Shown: positions 1-5,764 of the stretch, piece by piece
How the letters are laid out: each line of letters opens with the position of its first letter
How positions within the stretch are numbered: position 1 is the stretch's first letter
Assembly (NCBI GenBank): GCA_013813615.1
Contig: JACCRJ010000128.1
Location: forward strand, 1 to 6,619
Length of the DNA: 6,619 bases
Reading direction: 5' to 3'
Origin: Lautropia sp.
Lineage (GTDB): Bacteria; Pseudomonadota; Gammaproteobacteria; Burkholderiales; Burkholderiaceae_E
The notes under the pieces: generated by a model
Told to the model about the DNA's origin: nothing
What the model saw: the letters and a program-made list of their open reading frames with translations, nothing else
Databases searched by the model: none
Position numbers and translations under genes: made by a program

Positions 1-861
1 GGCACGCTGGAGATGGTGGCGCAGTTCGCCGTGCTTTCACGGCTGAAGGATCCGGAAAACTCCAGCATCTACGCCAAGCTGCGGGTCTACGACGGCGAGA
101 ACCTGAAGGACGTCGAGCCGAGCGCGCGGTCGGTGCAGGAGTACCGGGATTACGCCGGCATCGACGAGGGCATGCTGGGTTCATCCACCCGCTTCTCCTA
201 CAAGGTGCTGTCGGCGGTCTTCAACTACGACCAGACGGAGATCGCGGCCAACCCGGTCCACCTCATGTACGTGCTGGAGCAGCGGCTGCTGCGGGAACAG
301 CTGCCGGAAGAGACCATGCGGCGCTACCTGGAGTTCATCAAGGGCTGGCTGTCGCCGCGCTATGCGGAGTTCATCGGCAAGGAAATACAGACTGCCTACC
401 TCGAGTCCTATTCGGAATACGGACAGAATATTTTCGACCGGTATGTCACCTTTGCCGACTACTGGATCCAGGACGAGGACTACCGGGATCCCGAGACAGG
501 CGAAAGCTTCGACCGCGCGCAACTCAATTCGGAGCTCGAGAAGATCGAGAAGCCGGCTGGTATCGCCAACCCGAAGGACTTCCGCAACGAGATCGTCAAC
601 TTCGTCCTGCGTGCCCGCGCCAACAACAACGGCAAGAACCCGTCGTGGACCAGCTACGAGAAACTGCGGGAGGTGATCGAGAAGAAAATGTTCTCGAACA
701 CCGAAGAGCTGCTGCCGGTGATCTCCTTCAACGCCAAGGCATCCGCGGAAGACAAGAACAAGCACGAGAGCTTCGTCGCACGCATGGTGTCCAAGGGCTA
801 CACTGAGAAACAGGTCCGCCTGCTGTGCGAGTGGTACCTGCGGGTGCGGAAGTCGCAGTAG
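1..861 (+). CDS. prkA: PrkA family serine protein kinase, C-terminal part (5' end outside window)
   Basis: This is the last 286 residues of a PrkA/YeaG protein; the frame is open to base 1, so the start lies upstream. PrkA proteins are cytoplasmic serine protein kinases of about 640 residues with an N-terminal AAA ATPase module and a C-terminal kinase-like domain. In E. coli the homologue yeaG is linked to stationary phase and nitrogen starvation. The visible part begins with GTLEMVAQF and continues with PENSSIYAKLRVYDGENLKD, EYRDYAGIDEGMLGSSTRFSYK, and SWTSYEKLREVIEKKMFSNTEELLPVIS split over the middle and end, all typical of the family's C-terminal half. The Walker motifs are not in the window. 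It ends in TAG, 67 bases before yeaH on the same strand. The ATG at 13 is internal, not a start. Identification is by recognition of the family sequence and by the yeaH and spoVR neighbours. Confidence 0.95.
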   Translation, partial: GTLEMVAQFAVLSRLKDPENSSIYAKLRVYDGENLKDVEPSARSVQEYRDYAGIDEGMLGSSTRFSYKVLSAVFNYDQTEIAANPVHLMYVLEQRLLREQLPEETMRRYLEFIKGWLSPRYAEFIGKEIQTAYLESYSEYGQNIFDRYVTFADYWIQDEDYRDPETGESFDRAQLNSELEKIEKPAGIANPKDFRNEIVNFVLRARANNNGKNPSWTSYEKLREVIEKKMFSNTEELLPVISFNAKASAEDKNKHESFVARMVSKGYTEKQVRLLCEWYLRVRKSQ

Positions 862-918
862 ATCGGGAACAGAGGGTACGCGCGGAATCGGCCAGACCAG
901 AACCTGTTCGGGCAATCC

Positions 919-924
919 GGGAAG
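919..924 (+). promoter_or_regulatory. Ribosome binding site of yeaH
   Basis: GGGAAG lies 4 bases before the ATG at 929, a purine-rich Shine-Dalgarno-like match at slightly short spacing. It supports the ATG at 929 as the start. No convincing separate promoter is visible in the 67-base gap after prkA, which fits co-transcription. Confidence 0.5.
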
Positions 925-928
925 ATCA

Positions 929-2200
929 ATGTCCATCATCATCGATCGCCGCCTCAATGACCGCAAGAAGAGCTCGGTCAACCGCGAACGCTTCATCCGG
1001 CGCTACAAGAGCCATATCAAGCACGCGGTGACCGACATGGTCTCCGAGCGTTCCATCAAGGACATGGACCGCGGCGGCGACGTGAAGATCCCGGTGAAGG
1101 ACATCGCGGAGCCAACCTTCCGCCACGGCGCCGGCGGCGACCGCGAGGCGGTCCACCCGGGCAACCACAAGTTCAATCCGGGCGACCGGATCAAGCGCCC
1201 GCAGGGCGGCGGCGAGGGCGACGGCAGCGGCGACCAGGGCGGCGAAGGCGACGGCGAGGACGGCTTCACTTTCACGCTGTCGCGCGAGGAGTTCATGGAA
1301 CTCTTCTTCGATGACCTGGAGCTTCCCCACCTGACCCGCACGCAGGTCGGCGACATCGTCGAATTCAAGATGCAGCGCGCCGGCTATACCCGGCAGGGCT
1401 CGCCGACCAACCTCTCGATCGCCCGCTCGCTGCGCAATGCCCTCGGCCGCAGGATCGCCCTGTCCTCGCGGCCGCGCCGCGAACTGCAGGAACTCACGGA
1501 CCGGCTCACCGAGCTGGAGGCACGGGGCGACGACACGTCGGTACTGGAAGAGAAGGCGCAGCTGCTGGAATCGATGGAGCTGCTGCGCCGACAGATCGGC
1601 CGGGTGCCGTTCATCGACGAGATCGACCTGCGCTTCCGTCATCGCGTGCCGGTGCCCAAGCCGATAAGCCAGGCGGCCATGTTCTGCCTGATGGATGTCT
1701 CGGCATCGATGGACGAGCGCAAGAAGGATCTCGCCAAGCGCTTCTTCACCCTGCTGTACCTCTTCCTGAGCCGCAAGTACCAGAAGGTCGACGTGATCTT
1801 CATCCGCCACACCGAAGAGGCGGAGGAAGTCGACGAAGAACACTTCTTCCACGATGCGCGCACCGGCGGCACGGTCGTCTTCTCCGCACTAGACCTGATG
1901 CGCCAGATCATGACCGACCGCTATCCCGCCGGCCAGTGGAACCTCTACGGGGCGCAGGCCTCCGACGGCGACGCCTTCGGCGCGGATCCGGACAAGAGCA
2001 GCGATTTCCTCGCCGAGAAGATCCTGCCCGACCTGCGGCACTTCGCCTACGTCGAGGTGCCGGATTCGGACAGCCGGCCTTCACGCCTGGCCGCGGCCTA
2101 TCGCCGCATCGATTGCGAGCATTTCGCAATGCGCCAGGTCCGTGAACGCCGCGACATCTACCCGGTGTTCCGGGACCTCTTCTCTCCAGAGAAAGCCTGA
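929..2200 (+). CDS. yeaH: YeaH/DUF444 family protein with VWA-like domain
   Basis: A 423-residue protein of the UPF0229/DUF444 family, close to the usual family length. It opens with MSIIIDRRLNDRKKS and a basic N-terminal region containing the family's RFIRRYK and DVKIP stretches. A Gly/Asp/Glu-rich linker follows at about residues 93-112. Residues 183-222 look like a charged coiled coil. The C-terminal half resembles a von Willebrand A fold: LMDVSASM at 255-261 carries a MIDAS-type DxSxS (D256, S258, S260), followed by TGGTVV near 312-317 and ASDGD at 344-348. The metal-binding role is inferred from this pattern. The exact function is unknown; the gene nearly always travels with prkA and spoVR, and the products are thought to work together in starvation or stress responses. 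A hairpin repeat begins within a few bases of the TGA. The long open frame on the opposite strand is a codon-bias shadow. Confidence 0.93.
   Translation: MSIIIDRRLNDRKKSSVNRERFIRRYKSHIKHAVTDMVSERSIKDMDRGGDVKIPVKDIAEPTFRHGAGGDREAVHPGNHKFNPGDRIKRPQGGGEGDGSGDQGGEGDGEDGFTFTLSREEFMELFFDDLELPHLTRTQVGDIVEFKMQRAGYTRQGSPTNLSIARSLRNALGRRIALSSRPRRELQELTDRLTELEARGDDTSVLEEKAQLLESMELLRRQIGRVPFIDEIDLRFRHRVPVPKPISQAAMFCLMDVSASMDERKKDLAKRFFTLLYLFLSRKYQKVDVIFIRHTEEAEEVDEEHFFHDARTGGTVVFSALDLMRQIMTDRYPAGQWNLYGAQASDGDAFGADPDKSSDFLAEKILPDLRHFAYVEVPDSDSRPSRLAAAYRRIDCEHFAMRQVRERRDIYPVFRDLFSPEKA
1205..1264 (+). repeat. Low-complexity Gly/Asp/Glu linker coding repeat inside yeaH
   Basis: Twenty codons (residues 93-112) are almost only Gly, Asp, Glu, Ser and Gln, with GGEGDG present twice (94-99 and 104-109). 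It is an acidic flexible linker between the basic N-terminal region and the rest of YeaH. Gly-rich acidic linkers in this place are common in the family, so it is probably structural and not a mobile repeat. Confidence 0.6.
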
Positions 2201-2204
2201 ATGA

Positions 2205-2309
2205 GACTCCCCCCGAAGCGCCTTCGGCGCCTCCCCCAAGGGGGCGCAGCCAGCGGCCCGGCAAAGCCGGATCCGCGGCTGCAGCTGGGTGTGAGGCATC
2301 CGATTCATG
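2205..2309 (+). repeat. GC-rich palindromic intergenic repeat, copy A (after yeaH)
   Basis: A dispersed-type repeat that begins 4 bases after the yeaH stop. Bases 2228-2285 match 3916-3973 at 57 of 58 positions, with 47 identical in a row (2239-2285). Weaker similarity extends left to about 2205 and right to the TTCATG at 2304-2309. It can form several hairpins. The strongest is 2246-2282, with 6, 4 and 5 paired bases around an AAA loop, interrupted by a one-base bulge and a small internal loop. Others are 2213-2227 (CCGAAG/CTTCGG) and a C5/G5 stem at 2233-2244. There is no U-tract, so it does not look like a classical terminator. It resembles REP-type 3'-UTR elements; effects on mRNA stability or attenuation before spoVR are inference. 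Confidence 0.85.
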
Positions 2310-2323
2310 ACCCGCAGCGCTAC

Positions 2324-2327
2324 GGGA
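2324..2327 (+). promoter_or_regulatory. Ribosome binding site of spoVR
   Basis: A short GGGA lies 7 bases before the ATG at 2335. It is weak, but the spacing is right. The upstream ATG at 2307 is in another frame, and MNKDTT matches the family's N-terminal region, so 2335 is the preferred start. Confidence 0.4.
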
Positions 2328-2334
2328 TACACGG

Positions 2335-3894
2335 ATGAACAAGGACACCACCGTCGTACTCGGCGCGCAGGGCGTCGTGAACAACGCGAGCAACAAGCGC
2401 GGCCCCCTCTCAACCGGCGCGGAATGGACGTTCGAGCTGCTGGCCAAATACGACCGGGCCATCGGCGCCATTGCGGTGGACGAGTTCGGCCTGGACTGCT
2501 ACCCCAACCAGATCGAGGTCATCTCCAGCGAGCAGATGCTGGATGCCTACTCCATGACGGGGCTGCCTATCGGCTACCCCCACTGGAGCTTCGGCAAGTC
2601 CTTCATCCATCACGACCACGAGTACCGCACCGGCATGCGTGGCCTGGCGTATGAGATCGTCATCAACTCCGACCCGTGCATCGCCTACCTGATGGAAGAG
2701 AACACCATGCCGATGCAGGCACTGGTGATCGCGCATGCCAGCTACGGGCACAACTCGTTCTTCAAGGGCAACTACCTCTTCCGCCAGTGGACCAGTGCCG
2801 ACGCCATCATCGACTACATGGTGTTCGCGCGCCAGTACGTTCGAGACTGCGAGGAGAAGCACGGTGTGTCCGCGGTGGAGGAACTGCTGGATGCCTGCCA
2901 TGCCTTGATGGACTTCGGCATCAACCGCTACCGCCATCCCAAGCCGCTGTCACCGGCGGACGAATTGCGCCGGCACCGGGAACGCCAGGAGTACTCCTGG
3001 CAGCAGTACGACGAGATCTGGCGAACGTTGCCGGCCAACCAGGGGGCGGGCTCGGCGGCCCGGCGGCCCAGCCGTTTCCCGGAGGAGCCGCAGGAGAATC
3101 TGCTGTACTTCGTGGAGAAGCATTCTCCCAAGCTGCAGCCGTGGGAGCGCGAGCTGGTCCGTATCGTGCGCAAAGTGGCGCAGTACTTCTATCCACAGGG
3201 CCTGACCAAGGTGATGAACGAAGGCTGGGCAACCTTCTGGCATTACACCCTGCTCAACCGGCTCTACGATGACAAGCTGGTGGACGACGGCTTCATGATC
3301 GAGGTGCTGACTTCGCACACCAACGTGGTGACGCAGCGCGGCTACGACCAGCCGGGATACGGCGGCATCAACCCCTACGCACTCGGCTTCGCGATGTTCA
3401 CCGACATCCGGCGCATCTGCGAGAATCCGACGACCGAGGACCGGCACTGGTTTCCGGACATCGCCGGCAGCGACTGGCGCAAGGTGCTGGACTTCGCCAT
3501 GCGCAACTACAAGGACGAGTCCTTCATCGGCCAGTTCCTTTCGCCGAAGCTGATCCGCGAGTTCCACCTCTTCGCGGTGGCGGACTATCAGGGGGACGAC
3601 ACCCTCGGCATCGACAGCATCCACAACGACAGCGGTTATCGCCGGGTGCGCAAGCTGCTGGCGCAGCAGTACAACCGGGACTATCTGCTGCCGGACATCC
3701 AGATCACCAACTTCGAGCGCGACGGCGACAGGAGCCTGCGGGTGCAGCATCGTCGTCATCGCGGCCGTCCGCTGAACGACGAAGCGACGCGCGTGCTGGG
3801 TTACCTGCAACGCCTCTGGGGCTTCAAGGTGAGACTGGACACGGTGGATGAGGACGGCTCCGTCGTGCACTACGAGGAAGCCAAGCCGCATTGA
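2335..3894 (+). CDS. spoVR: SpoVR family protein (YcgB-like)
   Basis: A 519-residue SpoVR/YcgB protein, full length for the family (E. coli YcgB is about 510). It was named for the Bacillus stage V sporulation protein R, linked there to spore cortex formation, but is widespread in non-sporulating proteobacteria, where its activity is not settled. Recognised blocks in order are WTFELL (31-36), YPNQIEVISSEQMLDAYSM (56-74), YPHWSFGKSF (81-90), LAYEIVINSDPCIAYLMEEN (104-123), HASYGHNSFFKGNYLF (134-149), QENLLYFVEK (253-262), VMNEGWATFWHYT (293-305), INPYALGFAMFTDI (345-358), WFPDIAGSDW (372-381), FIGQFLSPK (397-405) and the C-terminal LLPDIQITNF (451-460). No signal peptide or membrane segment is visible, so it is probably cytoplasmic. 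It lies 134 bases after yeaH on the same strand; a hairpin repeat fills part of the gap. Invariant-looking His and Glu residues (H134, H139, E296, H303) hint at a metal site, which is inference only. Confidence 0.96.
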   Translation: MNKDTTVVLGAQGVVNNASNKRGPLSTGAEWTFELLAKYDRAIGAIAVDEFGLDCYPNQIEVISSEQMLDAYSMTGLPIGYPHWSFGKSFIHHDHEYRTGMRGLAYEIVINSDPCIAYLMEENTMPMQALVIAHASYGHNSFFKGNYLFRQWTSADAIIDYMVFARQYVRDCEEKHGVSAVEELLDACHALMDFGINRYRHPKPLSPADELRRHRERQEYSWQQYDEIWRTLPANQGAGSAARRPSRFPEEPQENLLYFVEKHSPKLQPWERELVRIVRKVAQYFYPQGLTKVMNEGWATFWHYTLLNRLYDDKLVDDGFMIEVLTSHTNVVTQRGYDQPGYGGINPYALGFAMFTDIRRICENPTTEDRHWFPDIAGSDWRKVLDFAMRNYKDESFIGQFLSPKLIREFHLFAVADYQGDDTLGIDSIHNDSGYRRVRKLLAQQYNRDYLLPDIQITNFERDGDRSLRVQHRRHRGRPLNDEATRVLGYLQRLWGFKVRLDTVDEDGSVVHYEEAKPH

Positions 3895-3996
3895 AGCTCC
3901 CCCGAGGCGCCACGTCGCCTCCCCCCAGGGGGCGCAGCCAGCGGCCCGGCAAAGCCGGATCCGCGGCTGCAGCGGCGGTGACGTACCCGCTTCATG
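3895..3996 (+). repeat. GC-rich palindromic intergenic repeat, copy B (after spoVR)
   Basis: The second copy of the element found after yeaH, in the same orientation and starting at the base after the spoVR TGA. The core 3916-3973 differs from copy A at one base (C3926 against A2238). The left arm differs by a few substitutions and one indel, and the right end reaches TTCATG at 3991-3996. The 15-base-pair interrupted hairpin is at 3934-3970, with an AAA loop. The left-arm hairpin of copy A (CCGAAG/CTTCGG) is not preserved here, which suggests the right arm is the constrained part. Confidence 0.85.
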
Positions 3997-3997
3997 C

Positions 3998-4019
3998 AGC
4001 CGGGCTGGATCCGGCTTTT
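3998..4019 (+). terminator. Probable intrinsic terminator after spoVR
   Basis: AGCCGG (3998-4003) pairs with CCGGCT (4011-4016) across a 7-base loop, and the stem runs into TTTT (4016-4019). It would end + strand transcription about 105 bases after the spoVR stop and just before the facing HDOD gene's stop at 4023. On the - strand the stem has no U-tract after it. The stem is short and the T-run brief, so strength is uncertain. Confidence 0.55.
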
Positions 4020-4022
4020 GCC

Positions 4023-4831
4023 TCAGGCCTGCCCGGCCTCGTCCTCGGCTACCGGCTCCTCGTCATCGAGCTTCATGACCTTGCCGCGGACCGACTCGAC
4101 GGTGAGCCCCAGGAGGTCGGCGGCCTCGCGGAAATCATAGGCAAGTGAAGGATTGTCCCAGCCTTCGCTCGAATGGCGCGCGATGCGCCAGGCGAGGAGG
4201 ACGGTCCTGGACTGAGGGTCGCCGGCGCGGCGGTCGTTGGTAATGCGCACCAGCAGGTCCGGCAGTCTCCAGGTCTGCAACAGCGCCTGCTCCAGGTCGC
4301 ACAGCTCGATGTTGAGTACCTCGCGTTGTGCCTGTGCGGATCTCAGGGTCGGCCTAGCCGCCTTCATCTGCTTCACCTGCAGGGCCAGCGCAGGCGCGTG
4401 GCACCAAAGCAGCGTCTCGGCGAAGTCGTGCATCAGCGCCGCCTCGTGGATGATCTCGGCATCCGGGTCCTTGCGGTGCACCGCCGCACCCCCTCGAGGG
4501 CATCCGGCCAGTCGGCCAAGGCCGTCTCGATGACCGGCTGGTCGGCAAAGGCGTTGAAAAACGGCGGCACGCCCATCATCAGGATAGCCTGCGCCACGGT
4601 CTCCGATCCGGTCAGGGCCCGGGCGGAACGGCGCTTCGCCACGTACGCCAGCAGCTTCACCGTCATCAGTGGATCCGCCAGAACCAGCGGCGCCAGCTGG
4701 CTGACGGTCATGTCCTCCTGCCGCGGCGCCAGCTCCGCCAGCGCCGACGCGGTCTCTGCCAGCACGGGTATCGGGGCTTCGGCAAAGTAGGAAGCCCAGG
4801 TCTCGATCGTCGCAGGAGCCTTTGTCAACAT
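4023..4831 (-). pseudogene. HDOD-domain signalling protein, frame broken in the middle
   Basis: Two - strand frames make up one HDOD protein. The N-terminal part (4831 down to about 4481) starts MLTKAPATIETWASYF and contains PIPVLAETASALAELA, DPLMTVKLLAYVA and ILMMGVPPFF, typical of a one-domain HDOD family of about 280 residues. The C-terminal part (4481 to 4023) continues HRKDPDAEIIHEAALMHDFA, LLWCHAPALALQ, LNIELCDLEQALLQTW and GWDNPSLAYDF. HDOD proteins are degenerate HD-domain regulators of signalling without clear hydrolase activity. ALEGVRR in the first frame is followed almost at once by VHRKDPD in the second. Relatives, as I recall them, have roughly 17-20 more residues there, so an out-of-frame deletion of 3n+1 bases is likelier than a one-base slip. 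A sequencing or assembly error in this GC-rich stretch is also possible. No clear Shine-Dalgarno site precedes the ATG at 4831. If the break is real, the product is probably inactive. Confidence 0.8.
4473..4484. repeat. Perfect 12-bp palindrome at the HDOD frame break
   Basis: GCGGTGCACCGC is its own reverse complement and sits at the point where the HDOD reading frame changes. A second perfect palindrome, CCCTCGAGGG (4491-4500), lies 6 bases away, and GCACC occurs twice (4478-4482 and 4486-4490). Such structure favours deletion or sequencing compression. Confidence 0.6.
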
Positions 4832-4916
4832 AGTCGGTTATCGGCAGCGCATGGGAGGTTCTTTAGCCGGTCGGTCCGCAACGGTCGTTCTCAGGCGGCG
4901 GGAGGCCACAGAGGCC

Positions 4917-4952
4917 GTCGGGGTGGGCAGGAAGCACTGCTCGCACCCCGAC
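4917..4952. promoter_or_regulatory. Strong inverted repeat upstream of frnE
   Basis: GTCGGGGTG (4917-4925) is the exact reverse complement of CACCCCGAC (4944-4952). Inside, GCAG (4927-4930) pairs with CTGC (4937-4940). The element ends 43 bases before the frnE ATG. There is no T-run on either side in either direction, so it is not a standard terminator. It could be an operator dyad or an RNA hairpin in a leader; which one cannot be decided here. Confidence 0.5.
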
Positions 4953-4985
4953 AGCTTCCTAGGGTAGGATCAAGTACAACTTTCG

Positions 4986-4989
4986 AAGG
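4986..4989 (+). promoter_or_regulatory. Ribosome binding site of the frnE-like gene
   Basis: AAGG (within GAAGG, 4985-4989) lies 6 bases before the ATG at 4996. It supports that start over the in-frame GTG at 5002. Confidence 0.5.
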
Positions 4990-4995
4990 CGGGAC

Positions 4996-5670
4996 ATGGG
5001 GGTGAAATTGCCGGCTGTTCTTCAGATCGACGTCGTTTCGGATGTCGTCTGCCCGTGGTGCTACATCGGCAAGCGCCAGATCGAGAAGGCGCTTGCGCAG
5101 TGGCAGGAGGAGAATCCGGGCAGGACGCCGCCGGGGGTGCGCTGGCGGCCGTTCCAGCTGAATCCGGACATGCCTGCTGGCGGCATCCCGCGCAGCGCCT
5201 ACCTGCAGCAGAAGTTCGGCTCGCCGGATGGCGGGGGCCGGTTCGGTCGCGTCGTCGCCGCGGCCCGGGAGGTCGGGCTGGAACTGAAGCTCGATGGCAT
5301 CAAGACCCAGCCGAACACCCTGAAGGCCCACGGGCTGATCGAACTGGCGGCTGAGTGCAGCAGGCAGTCGGAGCTGGCGGAAGCCTTCTTCCAGGCCTAC
5401 TTCCTGGACGGGCGCGACCTCTCCGACGATCCTACGCTGCGCGAGATCGCCGCCGAGGTCGGCATGACCGACGTGATGATCGATGCAGTGCTGACTGAAG
5501 ACCGGGTCGTGCAGCTGATCGCCGCTGCCGACGCCGAAATGCGCGAGCACGGAGTCTCCGGGGTTCCGCTCTTCATCGTCGGCGGCGGGGAAGGCAGCCG
5601 GCTGGCGGTCAGCGGCGCACAGGGGTCGGATCGGCTACTGCAGGCTATGCGGCAGGTTCAGGCCGCCTGA
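4996..5670 (+). CDS. DsbA family oxidoreductase, FrnE type
   Basis: A 224-residue thioredoxin-fold protein of the DsbA/2-hydroxychromene-2-carboxylate isomerase superfamily, FrnE subgroup. A beta strand, LQIDVVSDVVCPWCYIGKRQ, leads into the CPWC redox motif (C19, C22), followed by the family block RWRPFQLNPDMP (49-60), then NTLKAHGLIELA (107-118) in the helical insertion, FFQAYFLDGRDLSD (131-144) and the cis-proline loop GVSGVPLFIVGG (186-197, P191). The length is normal for the family. There is no signal peptide, so it should act in the cytoplasm as a thiol-disulfide oxidoreductase or isomerase on unknown substrates. FrnE of Deinococcus is linked to oxidative stress tolerance, while the Streptomyces name comes from a polyketide cluster. 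Here no biosynthetic neighbours are seen. It is transcribed alone, with an HDOD gene divergent upstream and a convergent protease gene downstream. The stop codon lies inside a 13-bp-stem palindrome. Confidence 0.92.
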   Translation: MGVKLPAVLQIDVVSDVVCPWCYIGKRQIEKALAQWQEENPGRTPPGVRWRPFQLNPDMPAGGIPRSAYLQQKFGSPDGGGRFGRVVAAAREVGLELKLDGIKTQPNTLKAHGLIELAAECSRQSELAEAFFQAYFLDGRDLSDDPTLREIAAEVGMTDVMIDAVLTEDRVVQLIAAADAEMREHGVSGVPLFIVGGGEGSRLAVSGAQGSDRLLQAMRQVQAA

Positions 5671-5678
5671 ACCTGCCG
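5650..5678. terminator. Perfect hairpin overlapping the frnE stop codon
   Basis: CGGCAGGTTCAGG (5650-5662) pairs perfectly with CCTGAACCTGCCG (5666-5678) around a 3-base loop, a 13-bp stem that includes the TGA at 5668-5670. No T-run follows on either strand. It may be a U-less terminator or a 3'-end mRNA stabiliser for the convergent gene pair. Confidence 0.5.
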
Positions 5679-5764
5679 ATCCGCGTGCATTCGCGGAACA
5701 CGCAGGTACTCGTCGCCTGCCAGCCGGTCGCACGACGCTCGTGCGTGCACGCCCTCCGCCTGGT
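5671..5764. other. Convergent intergenic gap rich in hairpins
   Basis: Between the facing ends of frnE and the aspartic protease gene, three further stems follow the stop-codon hairpin: CCGCG/CGCGG (5681-5685 and 5692-5696), GCAGG/CCTGC (5702-5706 and 5716-5720) and CGCACGA/TCGTGCG (5729-5735 and 5739-5745). No open frame or T-tract is convincing. A bidirectional termination zone is the simplest reading. Confidence 0.5.

Larger units (their letters stand above)
4832..4995. other. Divergent intergenic region between the HDOD gene and frnE
   Basis: This 164-base stretch must hold the promoters of both the HDOD gene (-) and the frnE-like gene (+). No convincing sigma-70 pair is seen. TAGGAT at 4965-4970 could be a weak -10 for frnE, but there is no TTGACA-like box upstream at the right distance. 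A strong dyad occupies 4917-4952. CGGTC recurs at 4869-4873 and 4882-4886. Confidence 0.6.

Noticed and set aside
181..996. Open frame of 271 codons on the - strand spanning prkA and the start of yeaH
   Set aside because: Antisense shadow with low-complexity Leu/Val/Arg content, crossing two well-identified genes.
926..1852. Open frame of 308 codons on the - strand inside yeaH
   Set aside because: It is antisense to a clearly recognised gene; its composition (runs of Leu, Val, Ala, Arg, His) is what GC-rich codon bias produces in the complementary frame, and no family is recognisable.
2950..3891. Open frame of 313 codons on the - strand inside spoVR
   Set aside because: Same kind of codon-bias shadow; no recognisable motif and fully covered by spoVR.
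2228..3973. The two repeat copies as a CRISPR or transposon boundary pair
   Set aside because: Only two copies 1.7 kb apart with a full housekeeping-type gene between them, direct rather than inverted orientation, and no transposase or spacer-like units.
4173..4790. Open frame of 205 codons on the + strand over the HDOD gene
   Set aside because: Considered because the HDOD frame is broken, but the - strand translation carries clear HDOD motifs on both sides of the break while this frame shows none.
4965..4970. TAGGAT as a -10 promoter box for frnE
   Set aside because: Only four of six consensus bases and no -35-like box at the right spacing; not strong enough to annotate as a promoter.
4891..5550. 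Open frame of 219 codons on the - strand over frnE
   Set aside because: Antisense to a gene with CPWC and cis-Pro motifs and a ribosome binding site; no family features.
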